From Acridotheres tristis (taxonomy: Eukaryota > Chordata > Aves > Passeriformes > Sturnidae), in contig CM072889.1 of NCBI GenBank assembly GCA_037013685.1, positions 3,047,976-3,111,975 of the forward strand: 64,000 nt of DNA. Direction: 5' to 3'. The notes under the pieces were generated by a model. It had not been told where the DNA came from. It saw nothing but the letters and a program-made list of their open reading frames with translations, and made no database searches. The translations under genes and the position numbers were made by a program. Positions 10,551 through 22,057 of this stretch are shown here, in pieces. Numbering within the stretch: position 1 is the first letter of the stretch; each line of letters starts with the position of its first letter.

Positions 10551-11284
10551 GTTTTCCTGTAACCACAGAATGGGACCACAAGAGGTCAACAGCGACCTGT
10601 AATGGCTAATACCCCTTCTTTCTAGGCATGAAATACATTATAATAAAAACACCTAATGGACTAGACTTGCTAGTTATTTTAGAGAAGATCTTCTATGGTC
10701 TATAGAAGTAATTATAAGATTGTTAACAATCTCTTTTTCTAAAGACATTTGAAGGGTGATATAGCACTCATTCATTAACCTGTTTGCCTTTATACAGAAA
10801 GGAAGTTATCAAAAACTAAGTAAATTGTCTAGAAATGTATGTTTTTCAGAGATCATGAATGTTTTTTGTTCATATAATAATAAAATAGGCCTACTTTCAT
10901 TGTGTGAAATTAGTCACCATGGCCACTAATGTGCAAATTTATATCTATATACATATAAAAAAATATTTCGCTGAGATGTTAAAGTGGCCCATTGCCTTCC
11001 TTCTTAAAACTTGTATTTGTTATGTAGGGCTAAGACTTACCAGCTGATCACCCTCTGACAGCTTCTGTTGTAGCTGTTTGTGTTGATTGAAAGGAAGCAT
11101 TTACACATCCCCAGCATTTACTTTATTGGCACATAAACTTCAGTCTGTGCAGCTGGAAACTGCATTTTTTCCTCACAACTCCTTTTTTTTATTATTATTC
11201 AATGTCTCATAATGTCTCTCTCCTTTAACAATTCGATGAAGACCTCAGAATTAGCTGTTCTCCAGGGTGAAAAGGCTGAATGAG

Positions 11285-11405
11285 GGTCACACCCCAATGG
11301 TTTGGGAAGGGACATTAAAGCTCCACCTTCCACTATTCCAAGTTGCTCCAAGCCCTGCCCAACCCAGCCTTGGAAAATTCCAGGCATGGGGCAGCCACAG
11401 GTTCT
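11285..11405 (-). mobile_element. CR1 LINE fragment
   Basis: The stretch with CCACCTTCCACTATTCCAAG, GCTCCAAGCCCTGCCCAACC and GGGGCAGCCACAG follows the CR1 3' region in inverted orientation. The tail octamers are missing, so both ends are eroded. Confidence 0.65.
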
Positions 11406-11488
11406 CTGGAAAACATTATAATAGCAAATACAAAATTAAAAAATATCTTGCAATACTTTCCACCTGAATGACACAAGCATGATATTAC

Positions 11489-11543
<55 letters not shown>
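11489..11543. repeat. (TAA)n microsatellite
   Basis: About 18 uninterrupted copies of TAA. It is likely polymorphic. The Ile-rich open frame on the opposite strand is an artefact of the repeat. Confidence 0.97.
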
Positions 11544-11929
11544 GTGATGAATAACTGATGTAACAAGGAACTGCTGTTGCATATTTGCTCCTTTTGCACC
11601 CACAGGTAATTCAGCAAGTTCCCCTTAAGTTTTGAAAAGGAAAACATTTTCACGTACATGCTTTCAAAACCATTAAAAACAGGGGATGCCTTGAATAGAG
11701 AGAGTTCAATTAAAGGAAGTAATTTCAGAATATAATTGATAATTTTTAAGTAAATGTGGCCTTGTAACAGAATGCAGATGGCAAACCCACTCTGCAGCCG
11801 ACCCCGGGCTGTGATGGAGAAACAAGCAGGAGGTGCAATATATTCTATTAATTATTTTCACTGCTACAGTTGTTTGCTATATAATACAGGTCAACAGGGG
11901 TTAGCCTGAAGCTTCTCCTAATATATTAG

Positions 11930-12120
11930 TAAATAAATTTGAACAGATTTTAATTTGCTAATGGAAAGGTCTGAGCCAGTTGCAAATAAGAGTGGAGCTA
12001 CTTTGTCTTGCTCATTGCTATGCAACATGGCTGCTGCCAGCCATTCATACAAAATGTTACATTTCCATAAAGCACAATGTAATTTGTCACACAGAAAAGG
12101 GGAAAAAAACATAAAAAAAT
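11930..12120. promoter_or_regulatory. Candidate SOX-POU enhancer
   Basis: CATTGCTATGCAAC (12013-12026) is close to the composite SOX2-OCT/POU element CATTGTYATGCAAAT, differing at one SOX base and at the last base. A CTTTGTC SOX site lies 12 bp upstream (12001-12007), and ACAATG follows at 12074-12079. SOXB1-POU pairs drive neural enhancers, including those of the SoxB1 genes. The function here is inferred. Confidence 0.4.
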
Positions 12121-13154
12121 AACAACAACAACAAAAAGCCCAACTCAGTAAGCTATGTTAAAGATAAATGTGTATCATGGAGCAATCATCCTTATGGAGC
12201 CCGTAGAATGTCAAACACCTGCCCCTGCAGGCTTGCCAAAACACCCAGTGTGGAATCTATGCAATACTTACATGTTTCAGGGAGAAATAAAAATAAGACC
12301 TGCTATTTCCAAGGGGTATAAGCAGGAGTGAGCCCTTTCCCACATCTCCTAAAGATTTCTCACCCCTGTTCCAACTCCCACAGCTTCCAGTGCTGCACAT
12401 CCACACAATTGTAACACAGCACGAGATGCATCAACTGCTTGTTTCTCACTCTCTCTCTGCTCAGAGTAACAACCCCTAGGGTAGGTTGTTTTATTTTTTT
12501 TCTCCTTTGTAAATATTTATAAACATTCTCATTTTACAGATGCAGGAACAGAGGCATCCAGATCTCTGTCTTGCCCAGATCTAGATTGGAATTGGGAAGA
12601 GAGGCTTTCCCAGCCTTGTCGTACTGCTTGGTTTTCCTGCCTCCTTTTTCACACTGCTTAGCACAGGGCTGCTGCAAGCAGAGACCATGAGCACCAAAGC
12701 AATGGCAGCTGACCCCCAGGTACCGGCAGTGCACTGCTGGCAGGTGTTTCAGCCCAGCAGTGCCACCCCATTGCTTCCTTTTGCTCATGGTGCATCGCCT
12801 TCAGCCTCAACATTCCTTAGATTCGACCATGAAGCTTCCCTCTTGTGCAAGAATTTAATTACTTTAACATCTCCTCCTCTGCTAAATTTTCAAACTTAGG
12901 TTGCCCGAATCACTCTTTTCATGGCAAACAATAAATAAAAATACTGGGGTGATTAGAAAAACTGCTGTCACTGATGTATTCTTCAAACAGGCTTCGACTG
13001 GGGAGAAGAGAGGGATTGATGCAAACAAGCATTTGAGGGTTCACAAGTTGAAATGTCTGTCCTTAAACTGTATTTGCCTTATCTGCACACAGAATGTTTC
13101 TCACCATGAACACATCTCCAGGTTTAAAATCTCTCTTGGTTTTCAGTCGTGCTT

Positions 13155-13230
13155 TTTGGTTTTTTTTGTTTTGGTTTGGTTTGTTTTTTTTTTTTTGGGG
13201 GTTTTTTTTTTTTTTTTTTGGTGGGGTGGG
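13155..13230. repeat. T/G-rich low-complexity tract
   Basis: Runs of T interrupted by GG and GGGGG (TTTTGGTTTGG type), without a fixed unit. Confidence 0.85.
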
Positions 13231-13379
13231 GTCCTGTGCTCGGGTTTGTTTTTAAATGATCTCCTGGTTTTAAATGTTCTACCTGTTTGTGTTGCTCGGA
13301 TGCAGGAGGTGACAGGAAAGGCTGTTAATGTTTAAAGCTTTGTCAGCTTCACCTCTTCTTCTCTCTTTTGTGATGAAAG

Positions 13380-13560
13380 AAGTGGCACTCGATTTTAAAA
13401 CGGACACAAATTAAGAAGCATCTAAGGATTAGTCCCTTAATTACAATAATCCTTAAAGGATTATTCAGAGATTGGCCCTTACTAAAGTTTTAAACTTAGC
13501 CATGCATTTTAAATCAGGAGCGGACTGATCCGTGGCCCAGCAACAAAAGAGAGGGTTCAG
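13380..13560. promoter_or_regulatory. Candidate OTX/PITX-type enhancer with perfect palindrome
   Basis: AATAATCCTTAAAGGATTATT (13445-13465) is a perfect inverted repeat of two TAATCC sites with 10-bp arms and a 1-bp centre. A further GGATTA is at 13426-13431. TAATCC is the core bound by K50 homeodomains (OTX2, CRX, GSC, PITX). Two more TAAT/ATTA cores flank it. OTX2 is a head and anterior neural regulator, which would suit SOX3 regulation. Binding is not shown. Confidence 0.4.
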
Positions 13561-16440
13561 CCTTGAGCATGCTTGCATCAATATATTTAGGTTGAGAAAA
13601 TAGTCTACAATACAACTACTGATACAGGTCCCGTTTGTTCCTGCTCAGCTGCTTGCCCAGGGAATCTCACAGCATTTTACCACTTTTCAGTAACTCAGTG
13701 TCCTGTTCCTGCAAAGAAACAACCAGGAAGGGGAGCTCCCTGACTGGTGTGAGTTTTCAGGTAAATTCCTGCCTACCATCCCTCAGACTTGAGTGAGAGC
13801 AGTGGCTAAAATCCTCGGGTTTTTTCTGGTCTTGTGGATTCCTACATCCGGAGGATGCTTCTTTCTGTAAACCAAAAGTTAAAGTATCTCAAAACCCTTC
13901 TAAGTGGCAGTGATAATTTCACTGGCTGTCCCTGCATGAAACATTTACAGAACTTTCATAAACAACGTGCTTGATGAATTAAGACTCCAGAAGCTCAGCT
14001 CACTATGAATATTTTCATGTTTTGGCCTGATTTAGTAAACAGCTCTAATTTAACTGTTTCAGGGAGAGAGAGAAGGAGGGAGGAAGGGCAGGAAAGAAGG
14101 AATGGCAGAAGGTAAATGATCTTCTACTCTTTTCCTAAATTGTTGTGTAACCCTCAAGCTTTGCCTTTGCTCCTTCCAGAAGCAGCCAGAACTTCTGCCA
14201 AGTGGCTGAGAGGACAAGTCAAATGAAGAATGTTTATGCATAATTCCACCCATTTCGGCCCAATAAAATAATTAATGGCAGAGAATTTTCCTGCACTTGC
14301 TTCCACCCAGGAATATCTTTGCTTCCAAAAGCAATTATGCTGTGGTTTTGTATCTGGTGGGTACAGCTCCTGTTATTATAAGAGCAGTTTAACCTGAGGA
14401 CTGTGTATCTGCAATTTTAGTAACTTCATTGTACAGGAGCAGTTTGTGTTTTAGAGGACTTCCTATTTCCATTTTTCTGCAGCATTTATGGGCAAACCAG
14501 TGCAGAGAAAGGCACCTTAAAGTTCCCAAAGTGTCGTTGTTGTGGCTCAGCTCAATAAAACAGTCCTGTGAAAATTAAACACCAACAGGTATTGAGGGGA
14601 GAAAAATGAAGTTCAAAATGATGTGAAGCATTATAAATTACGGTGGTCAGAAATGATCCTGAGAGCTGTATCTCCCATAGAAACAAATAATTGCATGATC
14701 AGAAGTTTTTAATCACTGGGCTTGTTAAAATCTAAACACTGTGCCCCTGCTCTCATTCTGCTCCAATCTTGATTTGTTCCCTTCTGCTTTGATTTTCTCC
14801 TTTGAAAGCTCACACGAAGAGGTTAGAAGCCAAAGATAGCAATAGAAATTAAAACACACAAAATCTACGAGGCCAAAACTCAAGAATTTAGGTTTTTAAC
14901 TATGTTAATATTTCATTGCATCTTAGACGGTGGCTGAATATTTTGATAATAGAAACAGCTCATTTGAATATGTCTAATGGCAAATGCCACCCTGAAATGA
15001 CACCCTGAAAACTTTTGCCTGCATTATTTCACAACAAATACTGACTAGAAATTAAAAGAGTGAAGTAATTTTTGTGACTGTATCAGAATTTGCTCATTTT
15101 TTTGGCTAGTACACAGCATAATAAAGGATTTTATGCAGAGTGATAAAGGAATTGCCTTTACTTATATTGCCCAAGTCTTTAGAATGAAAGCAGTTGCTTT
15201 GGTAATAAGCTTAAAGAAAGTTCTTTTGAAAATTAGTTACACATGTCAGCTCCTTATTTAGGATAAGATTCCAGCCATTGATACTTGAGATTAAGGAAAA
15301 ATAATCCACACATCCACCAGGAAATCTGCATTCTAGGGAGCATTTCCCGTACATGCTGAAGGAATTTGGAGGAAGTCTGTGGGACAGGCAGTAAGTTCTC
15401 AAAAGCAAAACTAATTTTGAATGACTTTGAAAACAAAACAATACAATTCCTATGTTTTTTAATGCATTTTTCTATGTATGTAAAAAAATTAGTTGCCTCT
15501 ATCTTTTCCTTATATAATTAAAGAAAAACACAATCTTAAGGCAACCTCACGTTGTTTTCAAAATCAGGTCATGATAATGTCTCTTACTGTGGAAATGCTC
15601 TGCTTTCTAAAGCTAACACACAGGTATTCAAATCAAGTTAAAATATATTTACTATTATAATTTTAAAAATAAAATTCTTACTTGAAACACATTGTTTTAC
15701 ATGTTTACCTAAAATATGTTACCTCATTTTAAGGAAAATATATTGTGGGGTCAATATTTAAAACAATTAAAATTAGCAGATGGCGCTTTTTTTAATCAAG
15801 TCTTTTTATAGAAGAGGTGTTTTTGCACTAAAAATATATTTATGGGTATAATTTTGAGAGCCTTGCTTCACCACCCATTTGTTAACAGCAGATTTTGGGT
15901 TTGTCTGTCCATCCATTTTCTGCATCGAGGTTTCAGAAGCAGAGCAGAGCCAGCGGTGCTCTGGGAGCACATCCCTCAATGAATAGTGTGGAAGGGCAGC
16001 AGTGATTTTAGGATTTGCACAGCCCTCCACATCAGTTTGGAAGAATATTGGTAACTGCAGCTGATTGTCCCCAACCATCTGGATTAAGTGGAGATTTGCA
16101 CTGAAGGCTCATTTATGAGCTGGAAATGGCTGTTTCTGTGCACAGCTTGCAAGAATGACTATGAACAAGTAGGTCCAATAGAGGTGGAAAATCTGCCGGC
16201 ATTTCCAACGTGATAGGTGGGAGATCCTGGATGTCTGTAAAAGACAGGAGTGATGGTGGGAGATGGAAATGATGCCTGGGCTCTCGGAGAGGAGGAAGGT
16301 GTGGGCTGTTTACATGGGTTGTCCCCATCCATGAAAGTCTGAGAACATCTGAGAGTTCTGCCACTGTGTGAGATTTGTCTGAGCTTTGGGAGCAGGGAGT
16401 GAAGTGAGTGCTTTTCCCTGGCCTTCTGCACCTCCCCAGG

Positions 16441-16830
16441 CAGCACAGAATCCCAGGACAGCTGGGATTGTTGGATGGGAGCCCTGGAGATGGTCCAGAC
16501 TGAACACCCAACCAGGGCAGGGCCACCCAGAGCAGGTGACACAGGGACACATCCAGCTGGGATTTGGGTTAACCCAGAGATGCCACGACTCCCTGAGCAG
16601 CTCTGCCACCCTCCATGGCAAGAAACTCATCCTCGTGCTGAACTTCTTGTTTTAAAACATTTATTGTGTTTTATTTACAACCTTACACCTGGTTCTGCTG
16701 CTGGGCACCACTGAAAACAGTCTGGCACCATCCCCTGACACTCCTTGGAGATATTTATGTGTATTAATGAGATCCTTTCTCAATCTTCTCTTCTCTAGAG
16801 TAAACAGCTCCCTCAGTACACTTTAGATTT
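16441..16830 (-). mobile_element. CR1 LINE fragment, about 390 bp
   Basis: Inverted CR1 3' region: GATGGTCCAGACTGAACACC, then GGGCACCACTGAAAACAGTC, then GAGATATTTATGTGTATTAA, then CTTCTCTTCTCTAG. Each corresponds to a known CR1 segment in order. The overlapping minus-strand open frames are remnants of it, not genes. Confidence 0.88.
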
Positions 16831-17947
16831 ATTTCTTGAGGAATGCAGGCTAAACCCAAGACAGCAGGAAATGGATAAAACCATGAATTACCAATTTCCA
16901 GACAACTAAAGAAATGTCTGCTATTAGACAGCCTTTTTGACACATATTTAGTGGCTCTGTTAAGTGCCTGTGTTTTTCCTGGGAATGGCCCTGCTTTGGC
17001 AAATGGAGAAAAGCTTTATTTCCTGCTTTGTGGGACACAAGCAAAAATTAGGATGTTGTTTGTCAAGAGCCATGTGGCAGTCTTCTCAACAGAAACTTTC
17101 TCCTACTGCTTGGTTGTGCATCATTCATCACCATAGGATTTTGATTTCGGCAGGATAATCTTCTTAAAAATATAATGTAGTACTAGTAATAAAAAGAAAT
17201 AATAAGGAATACATCATTCCCCACCACTAGAATAAGAGGTTACAAATTCACTGCATTCAGTTATGCATGTCCTTTGCAAATTGACAGAATACAAATAACG
17301 TTTTCCCTGCACTCTCTGACCTATTTTCTAATCTGCTTCTGCTTTCAGAAAAGACATAATAACTGTCTTATTTTTACTCACCTTTCTGACCTTGATTCAT
17401 CTGTGCTATTCCTTTTGTCCTCATCAAATCAGCTTTAGCATTGAGAATGACTCTTTCAAGAGAGGACATGTCCTGCATGTGCTGCTTTTTCATTCCAGGC
17501 TCTGTGTATGTGTGTCTTCATCACCTTATTTACTAGAACAATTAATTACTTTGTTTTTGTCAGCTGACAGCAGGAATATCCATGTCAGTATTCATAGGAT
17601 TGATATCCTTTAATGCCTCTCTTAATTTCCACTGTGGCTCTTAATTGTCACCAGGCTACTCAGCTCTTTGTTGGAAGATCATTTACTCCGATGAACACTT
17701 CATTATTTCCCAGCACCATCCTAAAAAATTCCTTGCCAGTTAATTCTAAAATTTAACCCACTATCCAGGAATGTCCATAAAATATCTAGAGCATTATGGG
17801 GGGAAATGGTATGAGATGACTCCTAGGAGCAGCACCAGTGATAAGAGTTGCACTGGTTTTGTGCAATGGGAAAATGAATATTTTATTTCAGTATTCAAAT
17901 CCTGAGTTTTAAGTTTTGGAAAATACTGACGTTTTCTTGTCTTTCTG

Positions 17948-18030
17948 TCCCACTATTTGTTGGGATTTTTTTGGTTTGGTTTGGGGGTTTTTTGGTTGGT
18001 TTTTGTGTAGGTTTTTTTGGTTTTTTAAAC
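17948..18030. repeat. T/G-rich low-complexity tract
   Basis: TTTTTTGG and GGTTTGG runs without a strict unit, like the tract at 13.2 kb. Confidence 0.8.
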
Positions 18031-19699
18031 TATTTTAAAATTTGCTCAATGACAATAAACAAAAACCTGTAATGATGCCACAGTGCGACCTCACTGCAAA
18101 AGATTGAAGAGAAACAAGAGTTAATGCTTATTCTTGTGGCATTCTGAGCATGCTGGGCATATTTCACAGCAATTTTAATGTGTCTGTCACAGTTTTAAAG
18201 GTATTCCTAACTCACACCCATCTTTTGAAACCTCAGCTAAGACAGCAAGTGGATCTAGTGCAGGATTTTCACTATTTGAATGTTTAGGTACAGGAGTTGT
18301 TGCAGATTGAAAACACTGGGGAGTAACCAAGAGATTTCCCAGTTTTCAAAGGAGAGTTAAGAAAAATTGAAGAAATATCACCAAACACCTGCTTCATCAG
18401 ATGTGATGCCAAATATCACACTTAGGTGAGGTACTTTAATGCACTTGAAATTATTCCTGTGAGCAAAAATTTCAGGGTTTTGGTGCTGGCTTGCCTCTCT
18501 CTGCTCAGTCTTTATTAGACCTGCCCGAGTTATCTACAAGTGGAAAGTTTAATGGGACTAATGCATAATCCATGAAACCCCTGCACACCATTTCTGAAGG
18601 TAGGGCCATCCAAAAGTTCATGCTAAGTAGACTGCTCCATTCAGCAACAAAGTGACATAAAGCACCCACTATTCATTCAACAGAACACTCAAGACAGGGG
18701 GCAAAAGTGCTCCAGAAAAGCAGGTTTTGCTGCACGCACCTATAGACACATTTTTCATTTCATCTTTCACCCAAACCTTTTTCACCAGGGCGAGTACTAT
18801 TCAGCTGTTATAGGAGATTGGCTCTCTCCTGATAATGTTTTTTCAGCCTGTTTGCTGATGTCAAGAACACTGAGCTGCTGTATCTCTATTGCACCTTTAC
18901 AGAGGTGAAAAAGAATAAAGGCTTGGAGTCAGCCCTTTGGAGTCAGCCCTTTCTGCTAAAAAAAAAAAAAAGAACAACACCCAACCCAAAACATACACAT
19001 TTAAAGAATCTTTTATTTCAAAGTGAACTGTGCTATATTAGTCAGTGTAGATTCATCAACTCAGCTCTTCACTTATTTAAAGGGGGATTTTTATTTGGCT
19101 TGCTTCTGCTAAATCAAGTAAAGGCAAGAACTTACAAAAGGCTCAGGGTTTCAGGAAGTTTTTGCTTCTAGGCTGATAATGGTTATCACCACCAGGGAAT
19201 AGAAGCTGCATCAAAGTAGAATTAAAAGAAATTATCTGACATGTCATTATGTGCATCCAATCATCCAAAAACTTGGGTGCTGTGAGTGGTTCTGGCAAAA
19301 CCAGGATTGTAAGCTCTGCTCTCAAACAACCCATAAAACGGGCAGAAGTCAGCTTTGGAGTGTTTTATTCAACAGCAGACCCTTCCCACTGCTCAAATGG
19401 ACATGGATACCCTTTTTCCATGGCAGAGGGAATGGGGGCTGTGCCAACACTCTCATTCTCCAGGTTTATATCAGCCCTAGGCAGCACGAGTTGCTTTGCT
19501 GGAATAGTTCTTGCCTTTCTCTGGTTTTGTCCTGAGCTTTCCATATTCTCTTAAAATGGAACGACAGCCATGAAAGAATTCCCATTTCAAAAGCAGAAGT
19601 CAAGAAGGAGAGTTCTGGAAAGGGAGTCATCAAGGCAGCTGGATGGACATCATATTTTAAAAAAATTATTTTTCCCATTTACTCCCTTTTAAAAAAAAA

Positions 19700-20240
19700 A
19701 AGAGCCTAATGGACAGGTGTTCGGGCACAAAACCCCGGCTGACAATCGGCCCTAATTAGCACCTTCATCAGCAGAATGAGCGGGCAGGAGCAGCCCGGCC
19801 CGGAGCATCGCTGGAGGTGAGAGCCCTGCAGGTCAAGGCTGCGGGGCAGCTCGGAACGGGCTCCGTCAATAGACAGCTTCAGTCCCCGCGATTGTCAATC
19901 CGGCACCTTTCAAAAGCACCAAATTCACTTAATTAACAGGCAGGAGGGGGGGAAAAAAATATAAATAGCCTTCCCTAGCAACTCTTGCATCAAATGGCAC
20001 TTATGTTACCTTATATGCTGAGCACCTAACCCTATTAGCATGGCATTGTGTGCTCCTCTTGGAGTGCCTTTATGGACACACCAATCTTTACATGCACACT
20101 AATGTAATACAAGGAGATTTAGCAGCGTTTTCAATTAAATTGACATTACCAAGTAGAATTTATGGCTTTTTTAAAAAATAATTTTCTGTTATACACCCTT
20201 AATTTCACAGAAAAGTGTTTCCCCCCATATTAATATTCCT
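19700..20240. promoter_or_regulatory. Isolated GC-rich, motif-dense element (enhancer or ncRNA promoter candidate)
   Basis: A CpG-containing block inside AT-rich desert. It holds the palindrome GATTGTCAATC (19890-19900), an RFX half-site CCTAGCAAC (19974-19982), CCTTTCAAAAG and GACAGGTG. It also holds a canonical TATAAATAG (19960-19968). Several AATTAA/TAATTA-type homeodomain cores follow to 20240. The composition break and motif density suggest a selected regulatory element. A TATA box next to CpG-rich sequence could also start a noncoding RNA. No open frame starts sensibly downstream. Confidence 0.45.
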
Positions 20241-20720
20241 TTATTTTTCCGTGCAATTAAATCACTTTCTCCATTGAATTTCATGCTTTCCCTGGTCATT
20301 TTGTCCTTTTCCTTCTTCTTTTTTCTTCTTTTTTTATTTTTTCCTGTTGGCACAAGGCAACATTTTGCATTTCTGTGTTCTCATGAGGGATCAGTTTATT
20401 GTCTGCTGGGTCTACAACACAGCACAAAAACATATGCCTCATTTTCCTTCCAAAGAGATGCAGGATATACTCATTTGTAAAATAACACAATATGGAGATA
20501 GTAATTACCCATTTTTGCCCTGTTCTCAGTGTGATTATTCACAGTTGTGTAATTCTTAAGGCTACAAGTACGAAGGAGTCTGCACTTCACAAATTTGTTT
20601 GAACAGCAGATAAGTGGAGTTTTCCTGGTATAAAACAGATTTCTCAGAAATCCCTTTATGCTGTTATAAATACCTGTATTTATTCCAGTAGGTAATGTTT
20701 TCCAATGCTAATGTGTTTAT

Positions 20721-20976
20721 TCTTCAGCTTGGAGTAGATGATTATGTTCTAAATTAGTTATCAGTGAATAACCAAGTTATACGTGGCAACTTTGTTGTTG
20801 TTCTTTTTTTTTTTTTTGGTCCTAAAACATCCTTTTGCATCTCCATTTTTCTTCTCCTTCCTAGAGCTCGCTCTGTTCTGTGTCTCTCTCTGTAGATAAA
20901 AATCTGGATAGGACATTGTCAGCTCTAAAAGTTTTAGGTGAAAACTATTCTGAATATAAAAAGTATTATCAGATGG
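20721..20976 (+). repeat. Direct duplication, copy 1
   Basis: This 256-bp segment recurs at 21799-22057 in the same orientation at about 90% identity by eye. Both copies run from TCTTCAGCTTGG to TATCAGATGG and share an internal T-tract of differing length. About 820 bp of unrelated sequence separates them. Origin unknown: tandem duplication or two insertions of an unnamed repeat. Confidence 0.9.
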
Positions 20977-21370
20977 TGCTTTCTGAGCAATGGCAGCAGT
21001 GAGAGGTTTTCCCTCAAGAAAACAAGGTAATCTTCCAGGTATCTGATGAATTATCGTAAAGATGACAGGGCAGTACTTTTCTTGGTGGAACTCCTTGCTT
21101 TTGTGGCCAAAAAAGCAACTAGTTTTTTGTATTATTCTCATTAATAAGGCTTTAAGGTAATAAGATGTTGTTAAGAGTGGGCACTACCTCCCAGTAGCTA
21201 ACACAGATCAGATAAAATCACAATCAATATAAAATACATTAATTTTACTGTATAATAAACCTAAGGATGGCAGCATTGCAGCATTGACCCTCAGTGAGTC
21301 AACTTGGGGACTGATTGGACCTAATTAGCTCCTGATCTTTTTCTCTTTTATTAACTTTCTTTTTATTTCT

Positions 21371-21384
21371 ACCCCCCCCCCCCC
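21371..21384. repeat. Poly(C) tract
   Basis: An uninterrupted run of about 14 C. It is prone to sequencing error and to length variation. Confidence 0.9.
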
Positions 21385-21798
21385 GAAATTCTGTTTTACA
21401 CTAATTAACTTGGTATAACATTTCCGGTAATTTTTAACACCAGAGGGGTGACAATACAAAGTACATAATTCTGTTGTAAATTATGTTGTGAAATACTTTC
21501 TAAGTGAATTTTAATTAGTGAATCATCCCTGATCCAGGATTACAAGGCTGCTTTTAGCTGGTATTTTGTCATTATTGTTCAGTAAATGGCCATCAAGAGT
21601 TCTTTCTGAAATTTGCCTTGGCTACCCAGTTTTGTAGCAATATACCAGCAATACCTCTTTTGTCGCAAGGAACGTGGAAGAGGTGGTTTCCTGGAATCCT
21701 TTATGTTTGATAATCCATCAGGATTATCAGGAAAGACCAGTTCCTTGTGCCTGAGCATCCTCAGCGATCCCACTGAACTCCCTCTCCTGGGGCTGTAC

Positions 21799-22057
21799 TC
21801 TTCAGCTTGGGGTAGATTATTATGTTCTAAATTAGCTACCAGTGAATAACCAAGTTATAGAGGCAACTTTGTTGTTTTTTTATTTTTTTTTTTTGTTTTG
21901 GTCCTAAAACATCCTTTTGCATCTCCATTTTTCTTCCCTTCTCAGAGCTCTTTCTGTTGTGTGTTTCTTCCTGTAGATGAAAATCTGGAAAGGACATTCT
22001 CAGCTCTAAAAGTTTCAGGTGAAAACTATTCTGAATATAAAAAGCATTATCAGATGG
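21799..22057 (+). repeat. Direct duplication, copy 2
   Basis: Second copy of the 20721-20976 segment, 259 bp, with a longer T-rich tract (TTTTTTTATTTT...) inside. Sequences outside the stated ends do not match between copies. Confidence 0.9.

Larger units (their letters stand above)
8041..19699. other. Gene desert, left part
   Basis: No coding gene recognised. Open frames are short, lack splice context and show no family signature. Contents listed separately: CR1 fragments (8.7, 10.5, 11.3, 16.4 kb), a (TAA)n microsatellite (11.5 kb), T/G-rich low complexity (13.2 and 18.0 kb) and two motif-rich enhancer candidates (12.0 and 13.4 kb). The rest is unremarkable AT-rich sequence. Confidence 0.7.

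Noticed and set aside
16113..16655. Overlapping minus-strand frames of 106-145 codons
   Set aside because: They mostly lie in an inverted CR1 fragment without an intact reverse transcriptase frame.
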